A program made the position numbers and the translations under genes. This document shows positions 42,960-44,478 of a stretch of DNA of 44,478 nucleotides, piece by piece (position 1 is the first letter of the stretch; each line of letters opens with the position of its first letter). This DNA is from Mycolicibacterium palauense (lineage in GTDB: Bacteria > Actinomycetota > Actinomycetes > Mycobacteriales > Mycobacteriaceae), in assembly GCF_002592005.1 (NCBI RefSeq), contig NZ_NVQF01000048.1, positions 1 through 44,478 on the forward strand, written 5' to 3'. Below the pieces are notes generated by a model. That model ran no database searches. It was not told the DNA's origin and saw nothing but the letters and a program-made list of their open reading frames with translations.

Positions 42960-44377
42960 GCCTTCTGAATCACCTCGGTGCTCGCCGCCGCCAGCGGCGG
43001 CTGGTTGGGTGCCAGGCTGACGATCGGGCGCCGTGCGTTGTGGCTGATCCGCACCAGGATGGCCAGCAGCAGGTAGTTGGCCAGCAGGGAGGAGCCGCCG
43101 TAGGACAGCCACGGGGTGGTCAGCCCGGTCAGCGGGATCAGCTTGGTGACACCGCCGACGACGATGAACAGCTGAATGGCCAGCGTGGACGCCAGCCCGG
43201 CGGCCAGCAGCTTGCCGAAACTGTCGCGGACGGCCAGCGCGGTGCGCAGGCCGCGGATGATCAGGATGGTGTAGAGCATCAGCACCCCGGCCAGGCCGAC
43301 CAGACCCAGCTCCTCGCTGATCGCGGCGATGATGAAGTCGGTCGAGGCCTCCGGCACCGTGCCGGGTTGGCCGTTGCCCAGCCCGGTTCCGAAGATGCCG
43401 CCGGTGGCGAAGCTGAACAGCGCCTGGACCATCTGGTAGCCGGAACCCTCGGGGTCGGAGAACGGGTCCAGCCAGTTCTGTACCCGCACCTGCACGTGGT
43501 TGAACAAGTAGTAGGCCGCGACGCTTCCCGCCGCGAACAGTGCCATGCCGATCACCACCCAGCTGACCCGCTCGGTGGCCACGTAGACGATCACCAGGAA
43601 GGACGCGTACAGCAGCAGCGAGGTGCCGAGGTCCTTCTCGAAGATCATCACCCCGACCGATGCCACCCAGGCGACCAGCAGCGGCGCCAGGTCGCGGGGG
43701 CGGGGCAGGTTCATGCCCAGCACGTGCTTGCCGGCGCTGGTGAACAGGCCGCGCTTGTTCACCAGGACCGCGGCGAAGAAGATCAGCAGCAGGATCTTGG
43801 AGAACTCGGCCGGCTGAATCGAGAAGCCGGGGAACCGGATCCAGATCTTGGCGCCGTTCTGTTCGGAGAACGCCCGCGGCAACAGTGCCGGGATCACCAG
43901 CAGCACCAGCCCGGCCATCCCGCAGACGTAGCCGTAGCGCGAGAGCTGCCGGTGGTCCTTGAGCAGGATCACCACCAGCGAGAAGCCGAGCACGCCGACC
44001 AGCGTCCAGAGCATCTGCTGATTGGCGGTGGGTTTGGAGGTGGCGTCGTCGATGCTGGCGGCCAGATCGAGCCGGTGGATCATCACCAACCCGAGCCCGT
44101 TGAGCACGGCCACGATCGGCAGCAGCAGGGGATCGGCGTAGGCGGCGAAACGGCGGATGGCCAGATGCGCGGCGACGAACAGCGCCAGGTACGCGGTGGT
44201 GTAGCCGATCAGGTCCAGGGTCACGCCCTGTTCCTGGTTGGCCTCGACGATGAGCAGCGCGACGGTGGTGATGACGGCGGCGAAGCACAGCAGCAGCAGT
44301 TCGGCATTGCGCCGGGTGGGAAGGGGCGGGGTGACCGCCACCGGTGACTGCGGCTGGGTATGCCCCGGTTCCGTCAT
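42956..44377 (-). CDS. rodA: SEDS-family peptidoglycan glycosyltransferase RodA
   Basis: Polymerises lipid II into glycan strands together with PbpA. The 473-residue integral membrane protein has about ten to twelve predicted helices and SEDS signatures: KIWIRFPGFSIQPAEFSKILLL near 150-170, and ISEELGLVGLAGVL followed by WLSYGGSSLLANYLLLAILVRI near the C terminus. The ATG at 44377 overlaps the pstP stop. Operon order pstP-rodA-pbpA-pknA-pknB is the standard mycobacterial arrangement. Confidence 0.96.
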   Translation of the reverse strand: MTEPGHTQPQSPVAVTPPLPTRRNAELLLLCFAAVITTVALLIVEANQEQGVTLDLIGYTTAYLALFVAAHLAIRRFAAYADPLLLPIVAVLNGLGLVMIHRLDLAASIDDATSKPTANQQMLWTLVGVLGFSLVVILLKDHRQLSRYGYVCGMAGLVLLVIPALLPRAFSEQNGAKIWIRFPGFSIQPAEFSKILLLIFFAAVLVNKRGLFTSAGKHVLGMNLPRPRDLAPLLVAWVASVGVMIFEKDLGTSLLLYASFLVIVYVATERVSWVVIGMALFAAGSVAAYYLFNHVQVRVQNWLDPFSDPEGSGYQMVQALFSFATGGIFGTGLGNGQPGTVPEASTDFIIAAISEELGLVGLAGVLMLYTILIIRGLRTALAVRDSFGKLLAAGLASTLAIQLFIVVGGVTKLIPLTGLTTPWLSYGGSSLLANYLLLAILVRISHNARRPIVSLAPNQPPLAAASTEVIQKA

Positions 44378-44478
44378 GCGGCCACCCGGCAGTTGACCCC
44401 CGGTTCCGGCGCCGGCGGCGGCAGGGTGGTCACCGGGGGCGGTGTCGAGGTCGCCGAGGGGGTCGGTGACGGTGCTGC
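44374..44478 (-). CDS. pstP: C-terminal end of Ser/Thr phosphatase PstP (partial)
   Basis: Only the last 34 codons and the TGA stop are in the window. They encode a Pro/Thr/Ser-rich extracytoplasmic tail ending PGVNCRVAA, consistent with the C terminus of the PP2C-type phosphatase that reverses PknA/PknB phosphorylation. The call rests on position (directly upstream of and overlapping rodA) and tail composition; the catalytic domain is outside the window. Confidence 0.75.
   Translation of the reverse strand, partial: AAPSPTPSATSTPPPVTTLPPPAPEPGVNCRVAA

Noticed and set aside
42960..44288. Long upstream extension of pbpA giving a 935-residue protein
   Set aside because: It lies entirely within rodA in another frame, is extremely Arg/Pro/Gly-rich, and the canonical PbpA start with its membrane helix is at 42959. 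Stop-free frames are common at this GC content.

Overview
This is a high-GC actinobacterial window covering the chromosomal replication origin of a mycobacterium. Gene content and order match the Mycobacterium tuberculosis segment Rv3908 to Rv0018c almost one to one (recalled, not searched). Two features point to a rapidly growing species of the Mycolicibacterium / M. smegmatis type: a short 6-phosphogluconate dehydrogenase gene (gnd) between dnaN and recF, and the overall compactness. I cannot name the species.

Layout. Left arm (1-17565): a plus-strand run of mutT4-like NUDIX gene, DUF6049 envelope protein, murJ/mviN fusion, sigM, a shortened anti-sigma-M gene, trxB2, trxA and cwlM, ended by an intrinsic terminator at 11135. 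Facing it on the minus strand is the run rpmH-rnpA-yidD-yidC-khpB(jag)-rsmG-parA-parB-GNAT gene. Two perfect parS sites lie inside rsmG and parA. Origin (17566-20185): divergent rpmH and dnaA promoters, a DnaA-box cluster before dnaA, then dnaA, then the dnaA-dnaN intergenic oriC. Right arm (20186-31465): dnaN, gnd, recF, dciA, gyrB, gyrA (interrupted by an intein), a DUF3566 membrane protein, tRNA-Ile, a tiny DLW-39-like ORF and tRNA-Ala. Further right: minus-strand phytase-like lipoprotein, sdaA and cwsA; plus-strand ppiA; minus-strand PH-domain-like protein and crgA; plus-strand DUF881 gene and trpG; and the minus-strand operon pstP-rodA-pbpA-pknA-pknB, of which only the last codons of pstP are inside the window.

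How the genes work together. The region combines replication initiation (DnaA, oriC, DnaN, DciA, gyrase), segregation (ParA, ParB, parS) and the control of polar cell-wall growth. PknA/PknB/PstP signalling, its known targets CwlM and the MurJ pseudokinase fusion, RodA/PbpA synthesis, and the divisome/polar proteins CrgA and CwsA are all here. A redox block (sigM, trxB2, trxA) sits in the left arm, with a candidate SigH-type promoter before trxB2.

Most notable: (1) the GyrA intein follows the catalytic tyrosine and has a decayed homing endonuclease, with the usual acidic residue of the second LAGLIDADG motif replaced by Gly and about 49 residues missing between the two motifs; (2) the anti-sigma-M gene lacks its expected N-terminal sigma-binding region, and the gap holds a 15-bp tandem repeat in which every unit starts with an in-frame GTG; (3) a second 15-bp repeat sits on the trxA stop codon and shares an 8-bp core with the first, and a 12-bp duplication doubles the cwlM start codon; (4) the rpmH leader carries a perfect 20-bp palindrome. 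I found no CRISPR array, prophage, transposase or defence system. This is a conserved housekeeping region with local oddities, not an accessory island.
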